Shown here one piece after another: positions 18,053 through 26,495 of a stretch of DNA of 64,000 nt (position 1 is its first letter; each line of letters begins with the position of its first letter). This DNA is from an uncultured Pelagibacteraceae bacterium (GTDB taxonomy: Bacteria > Pseudomonadota > Alphaproteobacteria > Pelagibacterales > Pelagibacteraceae), in contig CACNIF010000002.1 of assembly GCA_902620465.1 (NCBI GenBank), forward strand, positions 62,001 through 126,000, read 5' to 3'. Below the pieces are notes generated by a model, which did no database searches, was not told the DNA's origin, and saw nothing but the letters and a program-made list of their open reading frames with translations. Position numbers and translations under genes: made by a program.

Positions 18053-18081
18053 ATTACAACAAGATCGATAATGAGAGTCAA
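18053..18081 (-). promoter_or_regulatory. Predicted sigma-70 promoter of potD
   Basis: On the minus strand TTGACT (18076-18081) and TGTAAT (18053-18058) are separated by exactly 17 bases, a close match to the housekeeping consensus. It lies between the potA stop and potD, giving potD its own start site around 18046 and a leader of under 30 bases carrying GGAGGA. Prediction only. Confidence 0.6.
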
Positions 18082-18121
18082 CAGCCCTTTTTTACTTGTT
18101 AAATTGAGATATTTCTGGTGT

Positions 18122-19207
18122 TTATTTTGGATCTAGTGCTCTAGCATCTTCACTGTTCCAACCAATCTTAATTTCATTTCCTAGTTTAATATCCAGATTA
18201 GACGAACTATTGGGGACTTTAAGAATAAATTCAGAATTACCTAATAAATTAATTCTAACTCTTGTGTGATCTCCATGGTAAATTACTTCTTCAATTTTTC
18301 CTTTATGAATATTGTCCATTTTATCACTTGGATTAATTAAAGCTCTTTCAGGTCTTAATGAAACTGTCGTTCTCTCACCTTTTCCTTTAACGGAAATTGG
18401 GTTTGCCAATATATCCGCACTCGCTAACTTAACTTTACACTTTCCATCTGAAATATCAGAAACTTCTCCTGCAAAAGTGTTATTCTCTCCAATAAATTCT
18501 GCTACAAAAGAATTAACAGGTTTTTCATATAACTCATCTGGACTTGAAAGTTGTTGAACCTTTCCGTCATTAAAAACTGCTATTCGATTAGACATAGTTA
18601 ATGCTTCGCTTTGATCATGAGTTACATAAACAACTGTCACTCCAATACTTTCATGAATATGTTTGATTTCATATTGCATACTTTCTCTTAAATTTTTATC
18701 TAAAGCTCCAAGAGGCTCGTCCATCAAAACTAATTGTGGGTCAAAAACCAAAGATCTTGCTACTGCTACTCTTTGTTGCTGTCCACCTGATAATTGACCT
18801 GGCATTCGTTGTGCAAATCCTTGTAAGGACACCATGGATAAAGCTTTATCAATTTTTTTATCCGCTTCATCTTTTGGAATTTTCCTAACTCTCAATGGGA
18901 AAGCCAAATTCTCATATACTGTCATATGAGGAAATAAAGCATAGTTTTGGAAAACCATTCCTATACCTCTTTTATGTGGAGGAATACTGGAGATCGCATT
19001 TCCATCAAGGTATATTTCTCCATTAGTTGGTGTTTCAAATCCAGCTAGCATCATTAAACAAGTGGTTTTACCTGATCCGGAGGGACCTAACATGGTAATG
19101 AACTCACCTTCAGCAATGTCTAATTGGAGGTCTTTGACAACTAAAACTTTGCCATCATAACTTTTATCTACCTTATCAAACTTAACAAATTCTTTATTCA
19201 CCGACAT
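18122..19207 (-). CDS. potA: PotA-like ABC transporter ATP-binding protein
   Basis: A 361-residue ATPase. Walker A GPSGSGKTT lies near residue 41, the Q-loop in GMVFQNYALFPHMTV, the signature LSGGQQQRVAVARSL near residue 139, Walker B LVLMDEPLGALD and the H-loop VVYVTHDQSEAL. The C-terminal 120 residues form the TOBE/OB regulatory part typical of PotA/MalK (VSLRPERALI). It energises the PotBC permeases. It lies about 50 bases behind doeA and 100 bases ahead of potD, which has its own promoter, so potA probably belongs to the eutA-doeA transcript. Confidence 0.92.
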   Translation of the reverse strand: MSVNKEFVKFDKVDKSYDGKVLVVKDLQLDIAEGEFITMLGPSGSGKTTCLMMLAGFETPTNGEIYLDGNAISSIPPHKRGIGMVFQNYALFPHMTVYENLAFPLRVRKIPKDEADKKIDKALSMVSLQGFAQRMPGQLSGGQQQRVAVARSLVFDPQLVLMDEPLGALDKNLRESMQYEIKHIHESIGVTVVYVTHDQSEALTMSNRIAVFNDGKVQQLSSPDELYEKPVNSFVAEFIGENNTFAGEVSDISDGKCKVKLASADILANPISVKGKGERTTVSLRPERALINPSDKMDNIHKGKIEEVIYHGDHTRVRINLLGNSEFILKVPNSSSNLDIKLGNEIKIGWNSEDARALDPK

Positions 19208-19258
19208 AAATTAAGTAACTATAAAACATTTGTAAGAAAAAATATCAACCTTAAATAA

Positions 19259-20428
19259 TTAGCTTTTAACGTGAAGTTCTTTTGACATATTACAAAATAG
19301 TTCTGATCCTTTGTCAGTAACTCTAATAGCTTCTGAAGCTTCAACGCCCCAATCTCCAAATTGCATAACAGCAATCATATGAAAACAAACATTTGGTTTT
19401 AGAACAGTCATATCACCTTTATAAATATTTAATGTATGCTCTCCCCAATCTGGTGGATAGCCAATACCAATTGAATAACCAGTTCTTGATTTCTTTTCTA
19501 TTCCATACTTTTCCAAAACTTTCCAGAAAGCTTGCGCTACATCATCAGCAGTATTACCTGGTTTAGTAGCGCTTATACCTGCATCAATTGCCTCTATAGT
19601 TTTTTTCATTGTATCGATTTTTAGTTGATCAGATTTTCCTAACAAAACTGTTCTAGCCATTGGAGCATGATATCTTTTAAAAACCCCTGATAATTCAATA
19701 ATAGTTGCCTCACCCTCAACAAATTTGTCTTGTGATGCAGTCAAATGTGAAGCTGAAGTACCTTTTCCAGTTGGTAATAAAGTAGTGATACTTGAATACT
19801 CCCCACCAAATTCAGGCGATCCATAAAATAAAGATTTTTGAATTTCACCAACAGCATCACATTGTCTAACTCCTGGTTTTATTACGTCAAAAGCTGTTTT
19901 CATTCCAATTTCAGAAATTTTTGCTGCAGATTTCATATAATTTATTTCAACGTCAGATTTTACTAACCTCGCCCAATTAACCAGTCTCTCTGAATCTTTC
20001 AAATTCGCATTTGGTAAACCTTGTTTAATTTTTTCATAACAAAATGCTGTAAAATAATGAGCATCCATTTCTAATCCTATAGAAAGCTTATCCCACTTCT
20101 TATCTTTAATAACTTTAACTAAATAATCGTAAGGATGTTTTGGCCAACTATGAATATAATGTTCATCATAAACAATTATGTTTTCTTTTTTTAAATATGT
20201 TTTTATGTGAGCCCCTACAGCATCTTGATCTCTTACAAAACATATAGGTTCATCAGCATTTATATGAACCATTGCACATTGAGCGTAATAAAATGACCAA
20301 GCATCATACCCAGTGAGGTAATTGATATTATTTGTGTCATGAGAAATCAAAAGTTCAATACCTTTTTCTTGCATCATTTTTTGAACTTTAGATAATCTTT
20401 GTTTGTATTCTTCTTTTGTAAAAAGCAT
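19259..20428 (-). CDS. doeA: Ectoine hydrolase-like creatinase-fold enzyme DoeA/EutD
   Basis: A 389-residue protein of the M24 (pita-bread) fold, closest in motifs to DoeA/EutD, which opens the ectoine ring to give N-acetyl-diaminobutyrate. Segment SRTGYSIGIGYPPDWGEHT near residues 315-332 is characteristic. Most metal ligands of M24 aminopeptidases are absent: Glu245 or Ser247 and Pro256 stand where Asp is expected, and Tyr318 where His is expected. This suggests a metal-free creatinase-like mechanism, as known for this subgroup. It is 2 bases downstream of eutA and upstream of potA. A plain X-Pro peptidase is unlikely without the metals; creatinase is an alternative. Confidence 0.75.
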   Translation of the reverse strand: MLFTKEEYKQRLSKVQKMMQEKGIELLISHDTNNINYLTGYDAWSFYYAQCAMVHINADEPICFVRDQDAVGAHIKTYLKKENIIVYDEHYIHSWPKHPYDYLVKVIKDKKWDKLSIGLEMDAHYFTAFCYEKIKQGLPNANLKDSERLVNWARLVKSDVEINYMKSAAKISEIGMKTAFDVIKPGVRQCDAVGEIQKSLFYGSPEFGGEYSSITTLLPTGKGTSASHLTASQDKFVEGEATIIELSGVFKRYHAPMARTVLLGKSDQLKIDTMKKTIEAIDAGISATKPGNTADDVAQAFWKVLEKYGIEKKSRTGYSIGIGYPPDWGEHTLNIYKGDMTVLKPNVCFHMIAVMQFGDWGVEASEAIRVTDKGSELFCNMSKELHVKS

Positions 20429-20430
20429 AA

Positions 20431-21177
20431 TTAATAATTGGTAAACAAACTTCCAAAACCTTTGATATTATTATTTTTTCCAATTTTTTCTAAAGTATCC
20501 CAAATCAATGTTTGATTGCTAGATAAAACAGGTTTGTTTAATTTTTTTTCCAATCTATCTATAATGTTTAAAACCGGCAAGGCTGTACAAGAAATGAATA
20601 AAGCATCAGCATCTTTAATATTCATATTTACTAGAGAGTCATAGATGAAATCTTGATCAACTTTTCCAATGTCATAATCTGCATCTATATCTAAATATGA
20701 ATTTGAGACCACTTCAAATTTTTCCTCTTTGAAATATTCAACAACCTCATTATTTAGTTTTTTACTATACGGGGTAAAGATCGCTAATTTTTTTACCTTT
20801 AATTTTTTTAACGCTTTTATTGCAGCTGTGCTGGGAGTTGTTAACTCAGCCTTAGGTTTTGCTGCCCTTACTTTTTTCTCAATCACATCATGACCTGTTG
20901 CTATTGTTCCAGAGGTACATCCATAAACGACACAATCTATTTCCTCATTGGGTAAAATATTATTTGTAACTTCAGTTACTTTATCAGACATTTTTATTAA
21001 ATTTTCTTTTGTTAAGGGATTATAACATTCAATTCTGTTAACAAAAAAATCAATCTCTTTATCTTTAATTACGTTTATAAAATCCTTCTCAATCATAAAA
21101 TCAGTAGCTAAAGCAATTAATCCAATCCTAGGATTTGAGTTTTTTTTAAACCGAGGTTCTATTTTGTTTAATTTCAT
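20431..21177 (-). CDS. eutA: EutA-like Asp/Glu racemase family protein
   Basis: A 248-residue protein of the aspartate/glutamate racemase, maleate isomerase and arylmalonate decarboxylase superfamily. The two active-site cysteines are present: Cys87 in VVYGCTSGTIATG and Cys197 in ALFISCTALPV. Its direct coupling to a DoeA/EutD-like gene makes EutA, the racemase-like partner in ectoine utilisation operons of rhizobia, the best match; its exact reaction is not established. The start ATG faces a 136-base divergent region with a possible TATAAT box. Confidence 0.68.
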   Translation of the reverse strand: MKLNKIEPRFKKNSNPRIGLIALATDFMIEKDFINVIKDKEIDFFVNRIECYNPLTKENLIKMSDKVTEVTNNILPNEEIDCVVYGCTSGTIATGHDVIEKKVRAAKPKAELTTPSTAAIKALKKLKVKKLAIFTPYSKKLNNEVVEYFKEEKFEVVSNSYLDIDADYDIGKVDQDFIYDSLVNMNIKDADALFISCTALPVLNIIDRLEKKLNKPVLSSNQTLIWDTLEKIGKNNNIKGFGSLFTNY

Positions 21178-21216
21178 ACTAAATTAATATGAGGTAAGTC
21201 TAAATTAATTAAACGC

Positions 21217-21222
21217 ATTATA
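21217..21222 (-). promoter_or_regulatory. Possible -10 box of the eutA-doeA-potA transcript
   Basis: A perfect TATAAT is read on the minus strand within the AT-rich divergent region, about 40 bases before the eutA ATG. No convincing -35 box lies at 17 bases; TTCAAC at 18 bases is weak. Low-confidence prediction. Confidence 0.35.
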
Positions 21223-21250
21223 AAATAAGATAATTTGCTTGTTGAAAATC

Positions 21251-21279
21251 TTTACAAATCGGATTTAATTAAATTTATA
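21251..21279 (+). promoter_or_regulatory. Possible promoter of the plus-strand binding-protein gene
   Basis: TTTACA (21251-21256) is followed after 17 bases by TTTATA, which overlaps a second candidate, TATATA, at 19 bases. A start site near 21286 would give a leader of about 28 bases carrying the ribosome site AGAGGA seven to eight bases before the ATG at 21314. The background is very AT-rich, so the match is only suggestive. Confidence 0.35.
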
Positions 21280-21313
21280 TAAAATAATTGTTAACTAAAT
21301 ATAGAGGATAATA

Positions 21314-22495
21314 ATGAAAAGACTAATTGTTGCTGCTTTCATATTTGTTTCAACTTTTTCAACAAATGTTTTGGCAGAAATTAAGATGGGTGTAATTTTG
21401 GGTTTCACTGGCCCTATTGAATCTTTAACCCCCGCTATGGCTGCATCAGCCGAGCTTGCTTTCAAGGAAGCTTCAGATTCTGGATCTCTACTAGGTGGAA
21501 AAAAAATTTCGGTGATTAGAGCTGACTCAACATGTGTGGACTCTGCCGCTGCGACTGCAGCCGCTGAGGGAGTTATTTCACAAGGAGTTGCAGCAATAAT
21601 GGGTGCTGATTGCTCAGGAGTAACTGGTGCGATAGCATCAAATGTTGCGGTTCCAAATGGTGTTGTGATGATTTCACCATCAGCAACATCACCAGGATTA
21701 ACAACTCTTGATGATAAAGGATATTTCTTTAGAACTGCTCCATCAGATGCAAGAGGTGGTCAAATCCTAGCTGATATTACTAAAGACAGAAAAGTTAAAA
21801 GTGTTGCAATTACCTATACAAATAATGATTATGGAAAAGGTTTAGCAGATGTTTATAAGGCAGCTGTCGAGGCACACGGAATTAAAGTTACTACTGTAAC
21901 TGCTCACGAAGATGGAAAAGCAGACTACTCTTCTGAAGTAGCAACTCTTGCCTCAGCAGGCGGAGATGCAGTAGCTGTAATTGGATACTTAGACCAAGGT
22001 GGTAAAGGAATTATTCAAGCTTCTTTGGACTCTGGTGCATTTGATAAATTTATTTTATCTGATGGAATGATCGGCCAATCATTAGTTGATGCTTTTGGAA
22101 AAGACTTAAGAAAATCTTTTGGTTCAATGCCAGGATCAACAGGAAAAGGTGCTGGAGTATTCTCTAAAGTTGCAAGTGCTGCAAACATAGATAGCTCTGG
22201 TCCATACACTGGTGAGTCTTACGATGCTGCTGCTTTAATAGTTTTAGCAATGCAAGCTGGTAACTCAGCTGATAGGGCATCAATTGCAAAAAATGTAATG
22301 GATGTTGCTAACAGCCCTGGAACAAAAATTTATCCAGGTGAACTAAAAAAAGGTTTAGATTTATTAGCTAAAGGTAAAAAAGTTGACTACGAAGGTGCAA
22401 CTGGAGTTACTTTTACTAGCGTCGGTGAAGCTGAAGGTTCTTTCTTAGAACAAGAAGTTAAAGGCGGAAAATTTAAAACTAAAAAACAAAGATAA
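21314..22495 (+). CDS. livK: Liv-type periplasmic binding protein (system 1)
   Basis: A 393-residue periplasmic binding protein of the branched-chain amino-acid (Peripla_BP_6) class with signal peptide MKRLIVAAFIFVSTFSTNVLA. The mature chain begins IKMGVILGFTGPIESLTPAMA, typical of Liv-type receptors. GADCSGVTGAIASNVAVPNG and VAITYTNNDYGKGLADVY are ligand-cleft regions of the fold. Ser and Asp cleft residues fit an amino acid or small amide, but the ligand is unknown. It lies tail-to-tail with the livMHFG genes at 22620-26492, an unusual split for a single ABC system, and ends in a strong terminator. Confidence 0.9.
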   Translation: MKRLIVAAFIFVSTFSTNVLAEIKMGVILGFTGPIESLTPAMAASAELAFKEASDSGSLLGGKKISVIRADSTCVDSAAATAAAEGVISQGVAAIMGADCSGVTGAIASNVAVPNGVVMISPSATSPGLTTLDDKGYFFRTAPSDARGGQILADITKDRKVKSVAITYTNNDYGKGLADVYKAAVEAHGIKVTTVTAHEDGKADYSSEVATLASAGGDAVAVIGYLDQGGKGIIQASLDSGAFDKFILSDGMIGQSLVDAFGKDLRKSFGSMPGSTGKGAGVFSKVASAANIDSSGPYTGESYDAAALIVLAMQAGNSADRASIAKNVMDVANSPGTKIYPGELKKGLDLLAKGKKVDYEGATGVTFTSVGEAEGSFLEQEVKGGKFKTKKQR

Positions 22496-22510
22496 TTTAT
22501 CTTAAAATTT

Positions 22511-22545
22511 AAACCCCTAACATTAATTTGTTGGGGGTTTTTTTT
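22511..22545 (+). terminator. Intrinsic terminator after the plus-strand livK, probably bidirectional
   Basis: The arms AAACCCCTAACA and TGTTGGGGGTTT form a 12-bp stem with one T-G pair and a six-base TTAATT loop, followed by more T to make a run of eight. It ends livK. Read on the minus strand the same hairpin is followed by TTTAAATTTT, so it can also end the livMHFG transcript. Its T-run touches the stop of the micro-gene at 22544. Confidence 0.88.
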
Positions 22546-22615
22546 AAAAAAATAAATATTTATCAGCCATATATAAAGCCCAAGCCAATGCAGCACCTGT
22601 AATGATATATTTCAT
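22544..22615 (-). CDS. Candidate 23-residue hydrophobic micropeptide downstream of livM
   Basis: An ATG four bases after the livM stop opens a frame of 23 codons and TAA. The peptide begins MKYIITGAALAWALYM and ends DKYLFF, which looks like a single short membrane helix with basic and aromatic ends. There is no Shine-Dalgarno site, so coupling to livM would be needed. I cannot name a family; a conserved mini-subunit of the transporter, or chance, are both possible. Confidence 0.38.
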   Translation of the reverse strand: MKYIITGAALAWALYMADKYLFF

Positions 22616-22619
22616 AATT

Positions 22620-23990
22620 TTATTTTATTTCTATTTTTTCAGGAAGTATACCTTTTGGTCTATATCTCATTATGACCAAGAGACCTACTCCCATCATTAA
22701 AAATCTAAAATATGGAACACTTTCAATTAAGTGTACTTTTAAAAAGTGTGTGTCATCTAATCCAGCAGTAGTTAAATTAACTAAGTAAAGACCAATTGGT
22801 GCGGCCTCAATCCATAAGAACCAAACAACAAAACCTCCAAGAATTGCACCAAAGTTATTTCCACTTCCACCAATAATAACCATTACCCAAATTAAGAAAG
22901 TATATCTCAAAGGTCTATAACTTCCTGGGGTAAACAAACCATCTTGAGTAACTAACATGGCACCCGCAATACCAACAATGGCTGAACCTAAAACAAAAAT
23001 TAAAAGGTGTTGTTTAACAACATTTTTACCCATTGCATTAGCTGCTTCCTCGTTATCTCTAATTGCTCTCATCATTCTTCCCCAAGGAGAATATAGAGCT
23101 TTTTGAGTTAAGATTAATAAAATAACTACTACAATTAAAAATAATCCAGAGTAACAAAGTTTTACAAAAACTGATGATCCCTCGATTACAAGTTGATTTA
23201 GTGTAGCTTGTCTTTCTGTTAAATCAGTAATTAGATTTAATTTACTTGAGTTAAATTTTTCAACAAGACTTATAAACCAATCTGTTTGTTGTAAATTTAC
23301 CTCATAAGGTGCAGGTCTTTTTAATCCAATTACATTTTTAACACCTCTTGTTAACCAATCTTCGTGTTTTATAATTGCAATAACAATTTCTGATATTAGT
23401 AAAGTTGCTATTGCAAGATAATCAGCTCTTAAACCTAAGGCAACTTTTCCTATCACAAAAGCTAATCCGCCTGCAAAAAAAGCTCCAACAACCCAAGAAA
23501 AAATAATTGGAAGACCTAATCCACCAAGAAAACCAGTTTTTGCAGGATTAACTCCCTCAATAGCTTCAATTCCTGGTTCAGAAATAAATCTTATGATTAC
23601 AATTCCTAAAATTATAATAGCAGCTACTATGTAAGTTCTGTTTTTTGATTTCTTATAATTTTTTAAAATATACCTAACAGCTAATACCATTGCTATTATA
23701 AGAAAAAGACTTAATATAATATTAAATCCGCCTGCACTCCATGCTTCTTGAACAGGATCTACTGAGATTAAAACAGCTGCTAAACCACCTAGAGCTGTAA
23801 AACCCATTATCCCAAAGTTAATAAGACCAGCATAACCCCATTGAATGTTGGCACCCATTGTCATTACTGCTGAAATTAGACAAAGATTAAATATTGATAA
23901 AGCTATGTTCCAAGACTGGAATATACCAACAAGGATAATCAGCCCCATCATTATACTGTATGCAGCAATTACATTTAAATTTTTTCTCAC
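22620..23990 (-). CDS. livM: LivM-like permease (system 1)
   Basis: A 456-residue branched-chain amino-acid ABC permease with about ten hydrophobic helices. It is longer than typical LivM owing to extra segments near residues 105-150 and 215-270. Family motifs are NIQWGYAGLINFGIMGF near the N-terminus, GLRADYLAIATLLISEIV in the middle, the coupling region WGRMMRAIRDNEEAANAMGKNVVKQ-like near residue 320 (key residues Arg-Asp-Asn-Glu), and WVMVIIGGSGNNFGAILGG. The start is GTG and overlaps the livH stop (GTGA), so the two permeases are translationally coupled. Confidence 0.9.
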   Translation of the reverse strand: MRKNLNVIAAYSIMMGLIILVGIFQSWNIALSIFNLCLISAVMTMGANIQWGYAGLINFGIMGFTALGGLAAVLISVDPVQEAWSAGGFNIILSLFLIIAMVLAVRYILKNYKKSKNRTYIVAAIIILGIVIIRFISEPGIEAIEGVNPAKTGFLGGLGLPIIFSWVVGAFFAGGLAFVIGKVALGLRADYLAIATLLISEIVIAIIKHEDWLTRGVKNVIGLKRPAPYEVNLQQTDWFISLVEKFNSSKLNLITDLTERQATLNQLVIEGSSVFVKLCYSGLFLIVVVILLILTQKALYSPWGRMMRAIRDNEEAANAMGKNVVKQHLLIFVLGSAIVGIAGAMLVTQDGLFTPGSYRPLRYTFLIWVMVIIGGSGNNFGAILGGFVVWFLWIEAAPIGLYLVNLTTAGLDDTHFLKVHLIESVPYFRFLMMGVGLLVIMRYRPKGILPEKIEIK

Positions 23991-24997
23991 AACACCTTCC
24001 CTTTAAATATACCTGATGGACGATAAAGTAAGACGATGACTAAGATTGAAAAAGATACTGCAAATTTATAATCTGTAGAGAGTAATTGAATTAGACCATC
24101 TGGCTCCATACTTTCAGGTAAAACATACATGAAAAATTTTCTATAAGCGTAAGTTAACAATATTTCAGAGAAGGCAATTACATATCCACCGAGAAAGGCT
24201 CCAAATGGATTACCAATGCCGCCCACTATAGCCGCTGCAAATATTGGTAGCATATTATTAAAGTAAGTGAATGGTTTAAAGCTTTTATCTAAACCATATA
24301 AAGCACCACCAATTGTTGCAAGAATGCCTGCTATGACCCAAGTTATCATAACAATTTTTTTGGGATCGATACCTGATAATAATGCTAAATCCTCATTATC
24401 AGAGTATGCTCTCATACTTTTTCCAGTCTTAGTTTTATTTAAAAACCAAAACAAAGTTGAAACTAAAATCAACGTAACAATAATCGTAATAACTTGAGTA
24501 GATTTTATTGCAAGACCCTCGTTTAATCCTGTCATTTCTTTAAATTCACCAGCTTTAATTAAAAATTTTTCTCCATCAAAAAATCTTCTATCTGAAGGGC
24601 CAATAATTATACGAACCACTGCCTGAGTAACAAACATCACGCCAATACTTACCATCGCTAATTGCACAGGGGGACTTTTGTTTATTCGGTAATATTTAAA
24701 TACTAATTTATCTACTATCAGCATGTAGCCAACCATAAAAATAATACCAAAAGGAATTGCGAGAAGGGCTGTAGGTAAAACCCCAAAACTAATTCCAACA
24801 GACTGAAAATAGAAAGTGAATAAAATCACAAACATTGTCCCAAAAGACATCATGTCCCCTGTAGCAAAGTTTGCAAACCGTAAAATTCCGTAAATCAATG
24901 TTACAAAAATTGCACCAAGTGCTAGTTGAGATCCGTACGCTAAAGCTGGAACAAAAATATAATTTAATAAAAGTATAATTGCATTTACAAAGTCCAT
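23987..24997 (-). CDS. livH: LivH-like permease (system 1)
   Basis: A polytopic permease of about 336 residues. It shows the LivH pattern ALGAIFVTLIYGILRFANFATGDMMSFG near residues 25-55, the coupling loop TGKSMRAYSDNEDLALLSGIDPKKI, and AAIVGGIGNPFGAFLGGYVIAFSE. I chose the ATG at 24997, which begins one base after the livF stop and has AGGTGG upstream. A GTG nine bases earlier (25006) overlaps livF and is less likely. With livM it forms the membrane channel of the first Liv system. Confidence 0.9.
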   Translation of the reverse strand: MDFVNAIILLLNYIFVPALAYGSQLALGAIFVTLIYGILRFANFATGDMMSFGTMFVILFTFYFQSVGISFGVLPTALLAIPFGIIFMVGYMLIVDKLVFKYYRINKSPPVQLAMVSIGVMFVTQAVVRIIIGPSDRRFFDGEKFLIKAGEFKEMTGLNEGLAIKSTQVITIIVTLILVSTLFWFLNKTKTGKSMRAYSDNEDLALLSGIDPKKIVMITWVIAGILATIGGALYGLDKSFKPFTYFNNMLPIFAAAIVGGIGNPFGAFLGGYVIAFSEILLTYAYRKFFMYVLPESMEPDGLIQLLSTDYKFAVSFSILVIVLLYRPSGIFKGKVL

Positions 24998-24998
24998 A

Positions 24999-25706
24999 TT
25001 AACCACCTAGAAAAGAGCTTCTTACTCTTGGGTCTTCTAATAGTTCTTTTCCAGTGCCAGAGTGCCGGTTCTCCCCAGTCACCAGAACATAACCCCTATC
25101 AGAAATATTCAATGCTTGTTTTGCATTTTGTTCAACCATTAAAATTGCTACGTTCGTTCTTTTTACTTTTACGATATGATCAAATAATTCATCCATCACA
25201 ATAGGTGATACGCCAGCAGTTGGTTCATCCAACATTAATACAGAGGGCTTGATCATAAGTGCTCTACCTAATGCAACTTGTTGTCTTTGTCCTCCAGATA
25301 ACTCACCAACTAATTGATTTTTTTTTTCTTTTAGAATTGGAAATAATTCGAAGATTTCATTAATAGTCTCTTTAAATTCGGTGTTTATTAAGAAAGCACC
25401 CATCTCTAAATTTTCCTCCACCGTCATACCTGAAAAAACATTTTTTGTTTGTGGAACGAATGAGATGCCTTCTTTTACTCTGTCTTGTGGAGAAAGTTTT
25501 GAAATATCTTTACCATTGATAATTACTGAACCAGATTTTAAATTTAATAAGCCTAACATTGCTTTCATCACGGTAGATTTTCCAGCTCCATTAGGTCCAA
25601 GGATCGATACTATTTCTCCTCTTTCAACATTTACTGAACATGAATTAATTATGTCAGGGCCATTTCCATATCCACCGGTCATGTTATTCCCTTCAAAAAA
25701 TGCCAT
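24999..25706 (-). CDS. livF: LivF-like ATP-binding protein (system 1)
   Basis: A 235-residue ABC ATPase of the LivF type. Walker A is GPNGAGKST near residue 38, then FVPQTKNVFSGMTVEENLEMG, signature LSGGQRQQVALGRAL near residue 138, Walker B SVLMLDEPTAGVSP and MVEQNAKQALNISDRGYVL, the last being characteristic of LivF. It begins immediately after the livG stop. It pairs with livG to form the ATPase heterodimer of system 1. Confidence 0.93.
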   Translation of the reverse strand: MAFFEGNNMTGGYGNGPDIINSCSVNVERGEIVSILGPNGAGKSTVMKAMLGLLNLKSGSVIINGKDISKLSPQDRVKEGISFVPQTKNVFSGMTVEENLEMGAFLINTEFKETINEIFELFPILKEKKNQLVGELSGGQRQQVALGRALMIKPSVLMLDEPTAGVSPIVMDELFDHIVKVKRTNVAILMVEQNAKQALNISDRGYVLVTGENRHSGTGKELLEDPRVRSSFLGG

Positions 25707-26492
25707 TTAATTATCCTTTAATTTTGAGCCTCTACCTAAATAACTTTCAATAACTTTTTCATCTTTTTTTGCATCCTCAACTGAACCTTCGAAAAGGACT
25801 GAACCTTCTGCCATTACGATCACTGGATCACATAATCTTCCTATAAAATCCATGTCATGTTCGATCATACAAAAAGTGTAACCTTTTTCTTCATTAAGTT
25901 TTTCGATAGCTGTTCCAAGATCCTTTAGTAAAGTTCTATTAACACCAGCACCAACCTCATCTAATAATACTAATTTTGCATCAACCATCATTGTTCGACC
26001 TAATTCTAACAATTTTTTTTGTCCTCCGGATAAATTTCCTGCTAATTCATTTTTCAAATGACCAAGATTAAGAAAATTAATGACCTCCATAGCCTTTTCT
26101 TTAATTTGACTTTCTTCTTTTGCAACTAATGAGGGTTTTAACAAAGCATTAACCAATTTTTCTCCAGATTGATTTCCTGGAACCATCATTAAGTTTTCTA
26201 AAACAGATAAATTTGTAAATTCATGAGCTATTTGAAAAGTTCTTAGCAATCCTTTTGAAAATAATTCATAGGAAGGAACATCAGTAATGTTCTCATTATT
26301 AAAAATCACACTGCCAGCAGAGGATTTTAAATTTCCAGCAATAAGGTTAAATAAAGTGGTTTTGCCAGAACCATTCGGTCCAATAATACCTGTAATAGTT
26401 CCCTTTTTAACTTTAAGAGAACACTCCGATACTGCCGCTAGTCCTCCAAAATATTTTGACAAATTATTAATTTCTAAAATATTTTGTGACAT
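25707..26492 (-). CDS. livG: LivG-like ATP-binding protein (system 1)
   Basis: A 261-residue ABC ATPase of the LivG type. Walker A GPNGSGKTTLFNLIAGN is near residue 36, followed by LLRTFQIAHEFTNLSVLENLM, signature LSGGQKKLLELGRTM and CMIEHDMDFIGRLCDPVIVMAEG, the usual LivG ending. It is the first of the four transporter genes (livG-livF-livH-livM) on this transcript. A ProC-like gene precedes it with only 3 bases between. Confidence 0.93.
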   Translation of the reverse strand: MSQNILEINNLSKYFGGLAAVSECSLKVKKGTITGIIGPNGSGKTTLFNLIAGNLKSSAGSVIFNNENITDVPSYELFSKGLLRTFQIAHEFTNLSVLENLMMVPGNQSGEKLVNALLKPSLVAKEESQIKEKAMEVINFLNLGHLKNELAGNLSGGQKKLLELGRTMMVDAKLVLLDEVGAGVNRTLLKDLGTAIEKLNEEKGYTFCMIEHDMDFIGRLCDPVIVMAEGSVLFEGSVEDAKKDEKVIESYLGRGSKLKDN

Positions 26493-26495
26493 TAA

